Shown one piece after another: positions 45,270 to 57,373 of a DNA stretch of 64,000 nucleotides; positions within the stretch are counted from its first letter, which is position 1; every line of letters starts with the position of its first letter. The stretch is taken from NCBI GenBank assembly GCA_002049455.2, contig KV918770.1, positions 124,001 through 188,000 of the forward strand. Direction: 5' to 3'. The notes beneath the pieces were generated by a model. The model was given only the letters and a program-made list of their open reading frames with translations. It did no database searches and was not told where the DNA came from. Origin of the DNA: Porphyra umbilicalis. Lineage: Eukaryota; Rhodophyta; Bangiophyceae; Bangiales; Bangiaceae. Position numbers and translations under genes: made by a program.

Positions 45270-47129
45270 AGCCGGTGCAGTAGCTGGGAATTTCATCTCG
45301 GCGGGAGGAGAAGAGTGTGCCGGTCTGGGGAGCGGGGGGGGGTGGGGACGTGCCAGGGAAAGAAAGGTCGGGGCGGGGGCGGGGGGGAAGGAAGAAAAGG
45401 TCGCGGGGCAGTGTTCCACAGTGGTCTCAGGGCATCTATGAGAACTGGACCAGGGCGCTGCTTGGCAGTGTCGGGCATGGGCGCGCGGTGGGGCAGAAGC
45501 ACCCTAGTTGTGAAGTAGGGCGGGGGCATTGGCGCGGCGGAGCGAGGCGGGGGCATTCGCATGGTGGGGGCACGGGCGCGGCGGGGCAGGGGCTTTGGCG
45601 GGGGCATCGGCGGGACCGGGGCATGGGCACGGGCGCGTGGCGGGGCGGGGGCAAGCGCGCGGCGTCGCCGTGAGATCTGCCCCGCCACGCACTCAAGGAT
45701 CACTGAGGATCACAGGGGGCCACGGCCACGTACGTACCGGCCAGCGAACCCCACTACATTTCCGTGATCAACGGCCAAAGTTGATCCGTGACCCGCTGTC
45801 GCTGGCGGGCATTGAATCGTCCCACGAGCTACAATTATCCTTCAAGCCGACCGTGTTGTAGCCTGCTTTGTGAAAGGCTACATTAAGCAGTTTCCCTCCG
45901 CGTCGTCGTAGATTGATGAGGGCTCCGCTTGTTGCCCATGTTCCGTCGTGGCCAGCACAGGGCCGTCTGGGCCAGCAAGAATTTCAGATCGGGAGTAAGA
46001 GTTTCGGCTTGCAGCACGCCCGCAGCACGTGCAGCACGCGTAGCACACCCCCAGTAGCGTGGTACATTTTCGCGACGATCAGTGTCGCGTACCGCAGCAG
46101 CATAGATTCAATCAATAAAATCCGAAAGGACAGGTGTCTCAACGGTGCCCGACATAATTAAATCCCCCGACTGGAAGATGGTAGAGTTATGCATATACCA
46201 TGAAGTTGCTCAGAGGACCTTATCGCCCCGCATCTCCTGGATGCGCATCGCTTCGTCGATCTCAAGTGTAGCGAAAACCGTTACCGATGCACTGTATGCC
46301 GCATCGGGGCCGGCATCGGAAATCGTGAATTGATCGACTGGGACCAAACGCGGACGATGCACGAAAGAGGGCCGCCGGCTGCGATTCCGCCGCGATCAAA
46401 GCGCAGACCGGCATCGATCGTGTGATTGAAGGGGACACGTTTGTAGTTGACATGGCCAATAAGGCCCGAAAACCCGGTCGTCGGCGCGATCGTCGTGCTA
46501 CGACTGTGTCCATCACGAGACAAGTCTGCTGTCCAAGAGGCTCTTGCGCAATCTGGCACAATCTGGTGCCTGACGGGGGTCCCTTCTGCGGCCCAAGGGC
46601 TCCAACGTTGATGTGCGCGTGTGCTGGTGGTCCATGCCCGCGACGGGATGCCCGAGCGGGGGTGTTGCACGGCTGTGATTGAGGCCCAGTTCCACGCGAG
46701 AGAGGCCTAACGGCGACCCCCACAGGCACCAAAACGAGCCGTGGCAGTGCCTCGATTGTAGACAGATGTCACTGGCAGACGGTATTGTTTTGCTTCACCT
46801 AAGAGGCACGCGTCAGCTGTCCAGGCACCGTGCACGCGGATGGTGCAGCGATTGACTGTTTTCTATATGTGGTCAACGTGCACGTGGCGCCAGTCGGGGT
46901 GCCAGTTGGCTGAGGTCGAAGTCGGCATGACGCACGCACGTTCTGTCGGCGCCGGTTGGTGTAGGGGACCTCCATCCGTTGTGATCCGGCACCGATATGT
47001 CCAAGAGAGCTCCACTACCCACCCGCTTTTGTCGCCGCGCGCGTCTTGCCGCCCCTCCCCACCCCCACCCCCTCCTCCGACGTCCACGCACACACGGCGC
47101 GCGTACGCGCCGGCGCACGGCGTGGGGCT
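45270..47129. other. Spacer with a G-rich degenerate repeat
   Basis: From 45.30 to 45.67 kb, irregular units of GGCGGGGGCATTGGCGCGGC-type sequence recur about every 18 bp. From 45.7 to 47.1 kb no gene is recognised. Confidence 0.45.
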
Positions 47130-49556
47130 ATGAATTCCTCTTCGAGCGCGGGCGACACCGGCCGGGCGCGTGTCACGCCGCTGGCAGCCAGCGCAATCCG
47201 AGACATCGAGCGCGCGTGTGCAGAGGCCACGCGGCTGCGGGCCAAAGCCGCAGCGGCATCCACGGCGGCGCGCGACGCGGCCGTGGCACTGAAGGCTGCG
47301 CGCGAGCGGTAGAAGGACCGCGCGTGGGCCATCGAGACCGGCCGGGAAGCCGGTACAAAAGAGGTCCTGCGGCATCAGCACCTTCAAGCGGCCGCGGCGC
47401 CCGGCGGCAAAATGGTGGCGGCGCCTGCCGCGGCGATGCAGCTGCAGGTGGGAGCGGTGGCGGCCGCCCTGAAGACAATGCAGAAGAACCAGGCGGCGGC
47501 TGCCTGAAAGATGGAGGCGGCGGCCGCCATGTTGGAGCAGCAGCCTGCGGTCGCCGCGGTGGCAGTCCTCAAGAACAAAGCGGCGGCCGCCGTCAAGGCG
47601 AATGCGGAGAAAAAGCCGGTCGCGGGCTCCATAGCGGCCGCCGTCAAGGCGGAGGCGGCGGCCGCCGCGGAGAAGCACCGGCTCGCGTGCGCTGCAGCGG
47701 CCGCTGTCAAGGCGGAGGCGGCGGCCGCCGCGGAGGGGCATCCGCGCGCGGGCGCGGCGGCGGCCGCCGTCAAGTACCAGGCGGCGGCGGCCGCAATCAA
47801 GGTGAAGGCGGAGAGGCAGCCGGTCGCGGGCGCGATGGCGGCCGCCGTCAAGGTGGAGGCGGCGGCCGCCGTCAAGGCGGAGGCGGTGGCCCCCGCGGAG
47901 AGGCAGCCGGTCGCGGGCGTGATGGCGGTCGTCTTCAAGGTGGAGGCGGCGGCCGCCGTCACGGTGGATGTGGCGGCCGCCGCGAAGAGGCAGTCGGTCG
48001 CAGGTGCCATGGCGGCCGATATCACGGCAGGGGCGGCGGCCGCCGGAAAGGGGCATCTGCGCGTGGGCGCGGCGGCGGCCGCCGTCAAGAACCATGCGGC
48101 GGCGGCCGCCGTCAAGCACATGGCGAAGGCCAACTTCAAGGACGAGGTGGCGGCCGCCACAGTGCAGGGGCAGCTCGCGGCAGCTGTGGCGACCGATGCG
48201 GAGAAGCAGCCACCCGCGGACGCTACGGCAGCCGCCGGCAACGCGGTGGCATCTGCCATTGCAAAGGCAGAGGGGAAGTCCGCGGCGGAGGAACAGTCGT
48301 TCGAGGGAGCGGTGACGGACGCCGTCAAGGCCAAGGCGGAGGCCGCCGTAGAGGAGCAGCCGCTCGTGGGCGCGGTGGCGGCCGCCTGAATGGCTGTGGC
48401 GGCGGCCTCCATCGAGGCCGAGACGGGGAGCGTGCAGCCGCTGGCGGGCGCGGTGGCCGCCGCTGTGAAGGTCAAGGAGGAGGCCGTCGTCAAGGTCAAC
48501 GCGGCGGCCATTGTTAAGGCCGAGGCGGCAGCGGCTGGTGCGGACGAGCTGCTGCTCGCGGGCGCGGCAGCGGCCGCTATTACGGCCATTTACACGGCAG
48601 CCGCTGAGGAGCATGCGCTGGCGGGCGCAGTGACGGCCGCCTTCAGGGCAGAAGCGGCGGCGGCCGCTATAGAGAATCAACCGCTCGCGGGCGCGGTGGC
48701 GGCCGCCGTCGAGTCAGAGGCGGCGGCCTCCGGCAAGACAGAAGCAGCGGCCGCCGTCAAAGCTGTCGCGCAGAGCGGCGCGACGGCCTCATGAACGTCG
48801 TATGAGTCCAAACCGATCTCTCCTTACTTTGCGCCGACGCCCACGATATCGCCGTAGACATCTTGGCTTGTCCCATCCTCGGGCTTGGAATTGATGCCGT
48901 CGGACGACAGTGCGTCGACGTCTACCGACGCGGATTTCATGACGTGGGCCGCCGTTGTTTCGGGGAGCAAGACGACGGCCGCCGTCCCGTCGGTATTCTC
49001 GCCAGTGGGTGGCATTGGGCTCATGTCAGTGACCGACGCTGTGGAGGACATAAATGCCATCGATTGGCGGTCGTCGTGCCAGCGCGTGCTGGCTGGAGCG
49101 CGTGCGGGACGCGCCCCCGCACCACTGGCGACGGTGGGCACCGGCCTACTGCTTGCTCTTCCCGCTGACGTGCCGCTGCGGAGTGTCCTCGGGGCTGAGG
49201 CGGCGGCAGCTCCTCTCCGCGGCGCGCCTGGAGCCAGGGGCAAGTCGGCGTTTTCTGTGCAGGTGAAGGAGGGCATGAATGTGGCTATCAAGTTCAAGTC
49301 ACTGACGTGCTCTTTACGTCAGCACGTCACATGCCACCTCGCCAGCTTTGGTGTGGAGGTTCACGGTCACGCAGCAGGCACTGCACATAGGCCGCATGCG
49401 CCGCATGCCGATGGTGGGCAGAGGGATGGTCGCGTGGGGTACGAGTGGTACATGCACGGTCACAGTGGCGGTGACGAGACTGCTATTTGGCGCCCTCGTC
49501 GGGTACGGGAGCCTGCCGCGTCCTCCGGGAGGCTCCAAAAGCGCAAGCGTCTGTAG
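47130..49556 (+). pseudogene. Alanine-rich repeat protein, one frame with five in-frame stops
   Basis: A single frame from ATG 47130 (MNSSSSAGDTGRARVTPLAA) reads coding-like for about 810 codons but is cut by TAG 47310, TGA 47505, TGA 48387, TGA 48792 and TAG 48855. Codons ~130-550 are an irregular repeat of about 20-28 residues, consensus EAAAAAEKQPVAGAMAAAVK, with poly-Ala written mostly as GCGGCCGCC. Evenly spaced Lys and Glu suggest a long single helix or coiled coil. After the repeats the frame becomes complex (SPYFAPTPTISP, MPSDDSASTSTDADFMTWAA, FSVQVKEGMNVAIKFKSL). No family is recognised. All five stops are TAG or TGA, as single changes of CAG, CGA or TGG would give. It may be an old host gene or a transposon accessory gene. 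I chose ATG 47130 because upstream codons look non-coding. Confidence 0.5.
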
Positions 49557-50773
49557 TGCGCCTTGTCCATAGCCTCTCTAGTGTGCCTTGTATGTGTCAG
49601 TAGGTGTGGGTGAGAGCGTACGCATATTGGGATAGAGGGACGGTACTAATGCTGACCTCCAAAAAATGATGGTTGCAGAATGGCTGCAATCATTCGACAG
49701 CGTACGTGGACCAATGGAAAGGCAAGAAATCATGCAAGTTCCTTACACAGTCTCATCATGCAGCTCTGCGCACTGGAGACGCTCATCAGGATCTCAAGAA
49801 ATCTGAAGAAGTTTGTTGATCTCATGGGGTCTGGCCCAGAACCCTCTCCATGCCCTCTCCTGGCCCAAGCAAGCGGCCCAAAAATCTCAGGAAATCTCAT
49901 TGTGGGTTGCAATGGCTCCGCGTGACTGGAGCAGGACACGCTGATCGGCTTGCAGGACTACTGGCGCAAACTCTCAGCCGATAGTTCGATCGTGTCTTGT
50001 CGAACAGCCAATCCGGCATCTTTTCTATGCTATGTCGTCGGCTTTGTCTCCATTGTCTCTGCAACCGCCATTTTCTGGAGGTTGGCAATAGATATTCTAA
50101 ACCTCGGCAGGCAGGATATTCATACTCCTTGTGAATTCGACCGACACGTCCTCCTGCGGCTCCTGGGAGGGGTCAACTGTAATTCTATGTTTTACAGCCG
50201 ATCTCCCAAACGTTCCGCCCTGCATCTGTCCCTAAAGTTTTCCATATCGGCCTCTACGTGGTCGAAGAGCCTGATTTGTAACTTCTTTGCCACACTTGGC
50301 ATGCGGACATTTTGGGAGAACGGCTGTAGGGCACCCAGCGCGCAGTGGCCCACACTATCATCCCCTTGTTGGTGCGCCCCTCTGTCGCCGAAGTAGCTGG
50401 CCATGTCGGGAAAGAAAAAGCCGTCACGGAGTCGAAGGCTTCGTCGGACAGGACCAGGCGGGGGTCTCTACCCCCACTGACCGAGTTGCAGCCCACCCTC
50501 GGCCCCGCGCTGCTCGCTTGTTCGAGAAGGAAAGGAGAGCACCCCAGTTTGTTAGTGGGACAAATACACACGACTGCCACACAACTGCGGCTTCCCGCGA
50601 CCACTGCCGCTCCCCAGCTGGCTCGCACCTCTCTTCGTGCAGGGTACCCCCCGTTCCCTCCCACCGGCAGCGCACACGCTCCCTCTTGAAGGTCTTCCCC
50701 AAGACGGCCTCCATGCAATAGCTACACCCCCGCGATCAACCCAACCACCACCGGACCGCCCGCATACGCAACG
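49557..50773. other. Spacer
   Basis: No gene is seen. The sequence is of mixed composition, lower in GC than its flanks. Confidence 0.4.
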
Positions 50774-52039
50774 GTGTGGATTATGCCGAGCGACACCGCC
50801 GCCTCCAGCCACTGGGCCGACACAGCGTCCGCCCCCCCCCCCCCCCCCCCCCCCCGCCCGCTTCGGCCGCAACCGCCGCCAACCCCAACCCAATCAATGG
50901 GAGCACAGCCCCCCCCCCAACACCGAGAAGCACTTGCGCGTCGGCCGCGAAAGTGCCCAACTACCACCCGCAACCAAACCACCCCCGCTGGTGGCAGTGG
51001 CGAAACAGGCAAAGGAGAAGGGCAAGACCGCAGACGCGAGGGCGGCGCCGAAGGCGGCCGATCCGCCACAGGGCTCGCCGCCAAGCGTACAGAAGCGCGA
51101 GCGCGACGTGCGGGTGCCGCGCGGGCGGGGCGCGCGGCCACCGCTGTTGTGCGGCCGGGCACAGAACCCGTGCCGTCTGCCACACAGGGAGGGGCGGCGG
51201 GCATGGCCAATGGCGCGACGGCGCGGGGCGTGGCCGCGTCCGCTGTGGCGCAGCATGCGGCCGCGCGGCGCCTGCCGCGGCGCGCACCGTGGGCACGGCG
51301 GCAGCGACCGAGCGCAAAGAAGCGCGGGTGAGACGTGCAGGCGCCGCACGGGCGGGGTGTGCGGCCGCCGCCGTTGCGCGGTCTGGCACAGAACCCGTGC
51401 CGCCGGCCACACAGGAAAAGGCGCTGGGCCCGGCCAATGGCGCGAGAGCGCGAAGCATGGCCGCGTCTGCTGTGGCGCAGCATGCGGCCGCGCGGCGCCC
51501 GCCGCGGCGCGCACCGTGGGCACGGCGCCAGCGCGCATGCGCGAAGAAGCGCGGGAGAGACCTGCGGGTGCCGCGCGGGCGGGGCGCGCGGCCCCCACCG
51601 TGGTGTGGCCGAGCACAGGCCCCGTGCCGCCGGCCGCACAGATGGGGCGGCGGACCCGGCCAATGGCGCGACGGCAGGGGGCATTGCTGAATGCGCGGCG
51701 GCACTGCATGCGGCCGCGTTGAAAGCTTCACAACGTGCGAAGTCAGCAGCGTGCTGTCCGCTCGCCAAGCTGGAAATGAATCTCACGAGGGTCTGTGGTC
51801 CACACTGCCGTGCGGCCGGTTACTGCGGCCGGCCAATCCCGAAATCGAAGGCCGCGCTTGTGGCTGAAAAAGAGCGGCGCGTTTCCGTGTTGGCGGCTGC
51901 GCGCCGCGCGCTGAGAAAGCTGGAGAAGACTCGCGCGGGGGGCGTCACCGCCGTCCCTATATTGGCGGCCGAACGATTCGCGGCGGCAGGCGTTCCCGAC
52001 GCGCCAAAGGCCCCGCGCGCGGCCGCTTGGCGGCCTTGA
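50774..52039 (+). other. Ala/Arg-rich frames over a ~227-bp tandem repeat; possible decayed gene
   Basis: A C-only run of about 22 nt lies at 50836-50857. From 51092 to about 51685 there are 2.6 tandem copies of a 227-bp unit (GAAGCGCG landmark at 51092, 51319 and 51546) carrying GCGGCCGC and GAACCCGTGCCG. The unit reads Ala-rich in + frames that change between units (GTEPVPSATQGGAAGMANGA, then ASAVAQHAAARR), as expected because 227 is not a multiple of three. The final + frame to 52039 has more complex text (LEMNLTRVCGPHCRAAGYCG, LVAEKERRVSVLAAARRALR). It may be the end of a degraded Ala-rich gene like the one at 47130. No domain is recognised. Confidence 0.35.
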
Positions 52040-52377
52040 CGTGACGCACCATGTGCCGGTCGCCAGCTGCCCAGCTCGCAACGAGGTGCACCGGAAACGC
52101 GGTCGCAGCGGCGTCGTGAGCGGCCCCACACGCGGTGGCCGCGGGCACCGCGACAGCGCATGAGCCAGCTCGCCGCAAGCGGCTGTGCGACGCATCGGCG
52201 GCGCGCGCCGCCACAGTCCGAGGCGCTCTGCCCGCAAAGCTGGCAAGGAGGTCCACAAGTGGCGCGCCCGTGGCCATTCTCTGGGCGGCCGCTTAGGCCG
52301 TGGCCGGTGGAAGAGAGTCGCTCGGGCAACCCGTCCGTGGCCGCGCGCGGCCACTGGGCGGCCGTCGCTTTTCATCG

Positions 52378-52794
52378 TGTTGAAGCGCAGTAGGGATAGA
52401 GGTTTAGAGACCACGGTGAACTGGTTGAGTGTCTCGAGGTTGTGTGTGTGTGTGCGAACGTGCTTTATTGGTTGTCCTAAGATTCCCCGCCTCTCCGAAC
52501 CGAGAGCACCTCTCAAATAGTCCCCACCGGCCCAAGTGCTCCCCCCTCTCGCGCCCACACCGATGCCCACGCCCTCGAACTAAATCGAATCACTCATCAA
52601 ATCAAAATCCACTCAAGCAAAGCGAAGGTCAAATCCAAAACACGCCAAAAGTAACGCCCCAAGAAGACCCAACACAAATGTGTGCAACTTGACCACGTCC
52701 CGCAAATGAACCATCTGCGATACCATAGGGGTTCTCGACCATCATCCATCCGCGAACCGCCAGTGGAGTCGGCGGCGAGCATCACAGTCCAACA
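52378..52794 (-). repeat. Copia 3' LTR
   Basis: 417 bp, TGTTGAAGCGCAG..CAGTCCAACA as read on +. It pairs with 56951-57368 and with the solo LTR at 59687-60104. It contains a short TG run and a conserved central block with CTCTCCGAACCGAGAGCACC. Confidence 0.93.
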
Positions 52795-55700
52795 CTCCTC
52801 CTTGCTTGTTGCCGCGGCGGTTCTTGTACTCAGCAAAGCCCCAAGGCCTCGACATGCCTGTCGTGTTTGGTCTTGCCGTGCTCGTTCGTCATCGGGTCCG
52901 CCATCATGTCGTCAGTTGCACAATGCTCCAGTGTTACCTTGTCCGACGTGATGACCTCGCGCATGAAGTGGCAGCGAATGTCGATGTGCTTGGTGCGCTT
53001 GTGCTCGACGGGTTTCTTGGAGAAGTCAATGCACCCGCTGTTGTCGACCTTGATGTTTATCGGCCCGCCCGAGATCGCTGTCCGCAGCCTTTGAGATGCC
53101 ACGCTTTGCACGAGCTTGTTGAGCCAAACAGCTTCCTTGCTGCTTTCACATAGAGCCATGTACTCGGATTCCATCGTCGACAGCGCCACCGTCTTCTGCA
53201 ACTAAGAACCCCAACTGACGGTTGCTCCGCCGAGGATCAATGTGGAGCCCGTCGTACAATGTTGCGTCTCGTGGTCACCGGCCCAGTCGGCATCACTAAA
53301 GCCTTGTAAAACACAGGAAGAGTTCTTGTCGAAATCCAGCCCCTTCTCCATCAAACCCTTGACATACCGTAGAACGCGCTTGATCGCCGCCCAATGCTCC
53401 TTGCCGTAGCACGAGACAAACCGACTCAGCTTCCCTATGGCGAAGGCGAGGTCAGGACGTGTCCCGACCATCATGTACATTAGGCTGCCGACGGCTTCGC
53501 GGTAGGGCAGCGCGTCGTCGCTCTCGTCGGCCTTGACCAGCTGCAGGCCCACCTCCAGCTGCGTTCTGATCGGGTTGCACTCCGCCATCCCGAACTTCTC
53601 CAGCACTTGCCCCGCGTACTTGCCCTCCGCCAGCTTGAGGGTGCCCAACGCCTTGTCACGCCTAATATTTAGCCCGAGGATGACCTTCGCCTCGCCCAGG
53701 TCCTTCATCTCAAAACGCTTGTGCAAAGCATCCTTAATCTCGTAGATCGCCGCCAGGCTTGATGCCACCAACAGGGTATCGTCGACGTACACCAGGACGA
53801 TGATGATTTCGCCGTCATGCATAAGAAGGTAGAGGCATGCATCCGGGTCAATGTTGTCAAACCCCTGCGACTTGAGGAAGTCGTCGAGCTTGGCGTACAA
53901 CATCTTGGGGGCGTGCTTCAGCCCATACAGCGCTTGAAAGAGACGCCACACCTTGTCAGGATACGTCGGATTGACATAGCCGTCTGGCTGCTCCATGGAG
54001 ACCTCCTTGTCAAGGTCTCCGTTGAGGAAGGCCGTCTTGACGTCCATCTGATGTAGCTTCCACCCGCTCGCCGCAGTCATCGCCAGGATGCATAGGATGG
54101 TGGTGACTTTGGCCGCCGGTGCGAACGTCTCGTTGAAGTCGAGCCCATTGATCTGCCGGTTCCCCATGAAGCACAGGCGTGCCCTGTGCCGCGTCTTGTT
54201 GTTCTCGTTCTTGTGAACCTCGTTCTTGATCTTATACGCCCACTTGCCCTTCAGCACGCGTCGGCTGGCCGGGCGATTCGTCAAGCGCCAAGTCTTGTTC
54301 TGGCGGATGGCCTTCATCTCCTCGTCCAAAGCAATCTGCCACTTCGCCGATTCTTGCCCTTGAACGGCTTGCACGTACGTCGTGGGCGCCTTGTGAGCAA
54401 CCACTCTCACCGAGAGCCAGTACTCCACTGGGGGTCGCCGTGCTCTGCCACCGCGACGCAGCGTGTCTTGAGAGCCGCCACATCCTTGATTGTCGTCCGC
54501 GGACGTGTCAGATCCATCGTCTTGCTCGTCATCAGGCCCTACCATACGTATAATGTGAGTAGGTGTTTTTCCAGGTGTAAGTGTCTGCACTGCAGTACCC
54601 GTAGGCAGCAGGGCGCCTGGCACTCACACGCATATCAACAATTGAGTAGGAAGCCGTGAGTATCTTTCAATTCCGGCCAACAGCGGAGTAAGAGCCAAAA
54701 GAACGCGCCATTGGAATGCAATTATGCCATTCCACCTCCGCCAAGCACCAGTTGATCTTTTGACTTGATTTGAATACTACAACAGTTCTAGTTCACGTGG
54801 TTCCTCTGAACCGTTGTGTGCTCGCCAAAGGACGCCCGTTAGAATTCTCACGCGAGCCGTTGACAACGAAGCAAACAGGAGGACACACGTGACGGAACGG
54901 ATCCCACGTGCTCGGGCCTAAAAGGCGCTTGGCGCTGCTAAAGATTGGCAGCCGTTCCAAGTGAAATAATTTCGGAAATGATTCGTACTCGTGTTTTGAA
55001 GGTATATTTCGTATTGATACACTTGAAGTTACACGTGGCCAGCACTCGTACTCGATTGCAACGATTTGTATATACCGTACCCGCAGCTGAAAACGATAAT
55101 TATGACAGGGTCTGCTTGTCATCCTTGACGTCATTGTACGCATCTACGGTTTCGCCGACGCTTGAAGAACGCAAGCCCGTCTCGAATTCGACGTTTTCGT
55201 CTCCGGGAAGCTCCTCTGCAACTTCTGCAACTTCGCTCACGTTCGTCTCGGCAAACAAGACGCTTCGTGCCTTTACGACCTTGCCGTCGTCCAGGATGAC
55301 CTTGGACGCCTTGCTACCGTCGGCAAAGCCTAAGAAGACGCCCTTTGCCGCCTTGTCGCCAATCTTGCCGTCGATGTGACTCTGGTGCAGCACCACCCAG
55401 CATATCGACCCAAACACCCGCATGTGGCTGACGTTGGGCTGATTTCCGTTGCACAGCTCAAAAGGCGTCTTGCCGATGGGGAGCGCCCGGCTGGTGACGC
55501 GGTTCTTGATGTAGAACGCCGTCTTGATGGCATCCGCCCAAAGATCCTGATCGACGTCCTTGTGTCGCATCATGGTGCGTGCCATCTCCACGAGAACTCG
55601 GTTGAGCCGCTCAGCAACCCCGTTCTGCTGCGGCGTGTCGGGCACCTTGGTCTGGTGCGTCGTGCCGTTCTCAAAGTGGGGAGCCTTGAATGCATTTGAC

Positions 55701-56950
55701 ACATACTCGCCGCCGATGTAGGAGCGCAGGATCTTGATCTTGGTTCCCGTGTGCAGCTGGGCCTTCGTCTGCCACTTCTTGTACGCAGAGATTAGATCAC
55801 TTTTCTTTTGCAAGAAGACGTGGCTGCGGACCCCTTGTCACCTATCGTGACGCTGCGTCGCGTGGTCGTCGGGTAGTCGTTGAAGCACCACCCGCGCATC
55901 CAGCATACGTGTGCAGACGCCGCAGAGTCTACAAGCCACGACTTGAGATGTCATCTCTGTCAGCCGCTTTGCCCACTAGACAGATGGCGTCGTAGTCGTT
56001 GTCGAAACCGTCATCAGCCGCAATCGCGGCCACCTTGTCCTGCCTCTGCTTCTTGGCCTTGAGCTCTGGGCAATCGTGAGAGATATGCCCAAACTTATGG
56101 CAGTAGTAGCACTCGATCTTGGAGCGGTCACCAGGGCGGCCTCGACCTCGATAGTTGGCGCCGACGAGTGCCATGTCGCCAATGCGCCTGGTCTCCGTTG
56201 ACTTGTGCGCCTGACACAGCTCCTCTTGAAGCAAGCGGCTCTTGACAAAGTCGAGGCTTGGCTCGTCCTCGCCCTTGGAGTTGAGAGCCACTAGCAGGTT
56301 CTCGTACTTGGACGTCAGCCTGTCAAGGACGCTCATGGCAACGTCCATCTCCGTCACCTCGCCGCCCATGGCCTTGAGGTTCTCGCCGAGGTTGCGCACG
56401 CGGTTGATGTAGCCCAGCATGCCCTCGCCGACGGTCATTTCGACGGTGTAGAACTCGCATCGCGCCTTCATCTTGCTCTTCAAACTCTTGCGCTGGAAGA
56501 CACCTTGCAGCGTCGACCACATTTTCGCCGTCGTCTTGCAGCCCGACACGTGCTCGAGCTGCTCAGACTCAACAGTGAGCCCGATGATGGCGCTCGCCTT
56601 CGTGGCTCGACGCTCCCAGACAGCCTACTCGCGGTCTTGCGCGTTCGTCGGCTTGCCGTCTTCGTCAAGCATATCGTCCAGGTCGCGCAGCGCGAGGATC
56701 ATCTTCATGCGCTGACTCTACTCGTGCAAGATCGTCTCCGTCAACTTGTTGATCTTGATGCCGCCCATGCCGGCAGCGCCTCCGTCCATGATGTCGTCTT
56801 GTCGAAGCGCCCTACCTCGCCGAGCCGTGCGCCTCGACCGTCACGTCCTTGAACCACCTTGACCTCGTCTTCTTCGCACTTGCCGCGACCACCGCGACAC
56901 CAGCTGGCCCCCATTGCTCTTGTCACCGCCCCGGCTCTGGGCCCATAACC

Positions 56951-57368
56951 TGTTGAAACGCAGTGGGGATAGGGCTTGGGGGACCACGGTGAAGTGGTTG
57001 AGCGGCTTGAGCTTGTGTGTGTGTGTGCGAACGTGAATTGTTGGTTGTCCTAAGGTTCGCCCGCCTCTCCGAACCGAGAGCACCTCTCAAATAGTCCCCA
57101 CCGGCCCAAGTGCTCCCCCCTCTCGCGCCCACACCGACGCCCACGCCCTCGCACTAAATCGAATTACTCACAAAATCAAAAGCCAGTAGAGCAAAGCGAA
57201 CGTCAAATCCAAAGCACGCCAAAAGTAACGCCCCAAGAAGACCCAACACAAATGTGTGCAACTTGACCACGTCTTGCAAATGTACCATCTGCGGTACCAT
57301 AGGGGTTACCGACCATCATCCACCCGCGAACCGCCGGTGAAGTCGGCGACGAGCATCACAGTCCAACA
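56951..57368 (-). repeat. Copia 5' LTR
   Basis: 418 bp, upstream LTR of the minus-oriented element. By eye it is closer to the solo LTR at 59687 than to its own partner, consistent with separate drift since insertion. Confidence 0.93.
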
Positions 57369-57373
57369 CATCG

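Larger units (their letters stand above)
52378..57368 (-). mobile_element. Copia (Ty1/copia) LTR retrotransposon fossil, both LTRs present, broken
   Basis: A 5.0-kb element in minus orientation. It is bounded by LTRs of 417 and 418 bp starting TGTTG and ending CAACA, with the 5-bp duplication CATCG directly outside both ends (52373-52377 and 57369-57373). Parts, in element order: gag with a CCHC knuckle (CYYCHKFGHISHDC) about 55.9-56.7 kb; integrase (TPQQNGVAERLNRVLVEMAR) about 55.1-55.8 kb; reverse transcriptase (YGLKHAPKMLY, VYVDDTLL) about 53.2-54.6 kb; RNase H (STMESEYMALCESSKEAVWL) about 52.8-53.2 kb. The integrase-before-RT order defines Copia. The LTRs differ at roughly 9 percent of positions by eye, so the insertion is old. 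The coding region is broken in roughly half a dozen places. Confidence 0.93.

Noticed and set aside
45300-45700. Gene in the Gly/Ala-rich frames between 45.3 and 45.9 kb
   Set aside because: The frames come from an ~18-bp G-rich repeat and are open on both strands.
46863-48680. 605-codon minus-strand frame (Arg/Gly/His-rich)
   Set aside because: It is antisense to the Ala-rich repeat frame, whose codons (GCG, GCC, AAG) leave no stops on the opposite strand.
20910-49556. A non-standard genetic code with TAG/TGA read as amino acids
   Set aside because: Clean genes end in TGA and TAA as usual, the stops sit in transposon-like or repeat frames, and single transitions in GC-rich codons explain them. 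Kept only as something to exclude.
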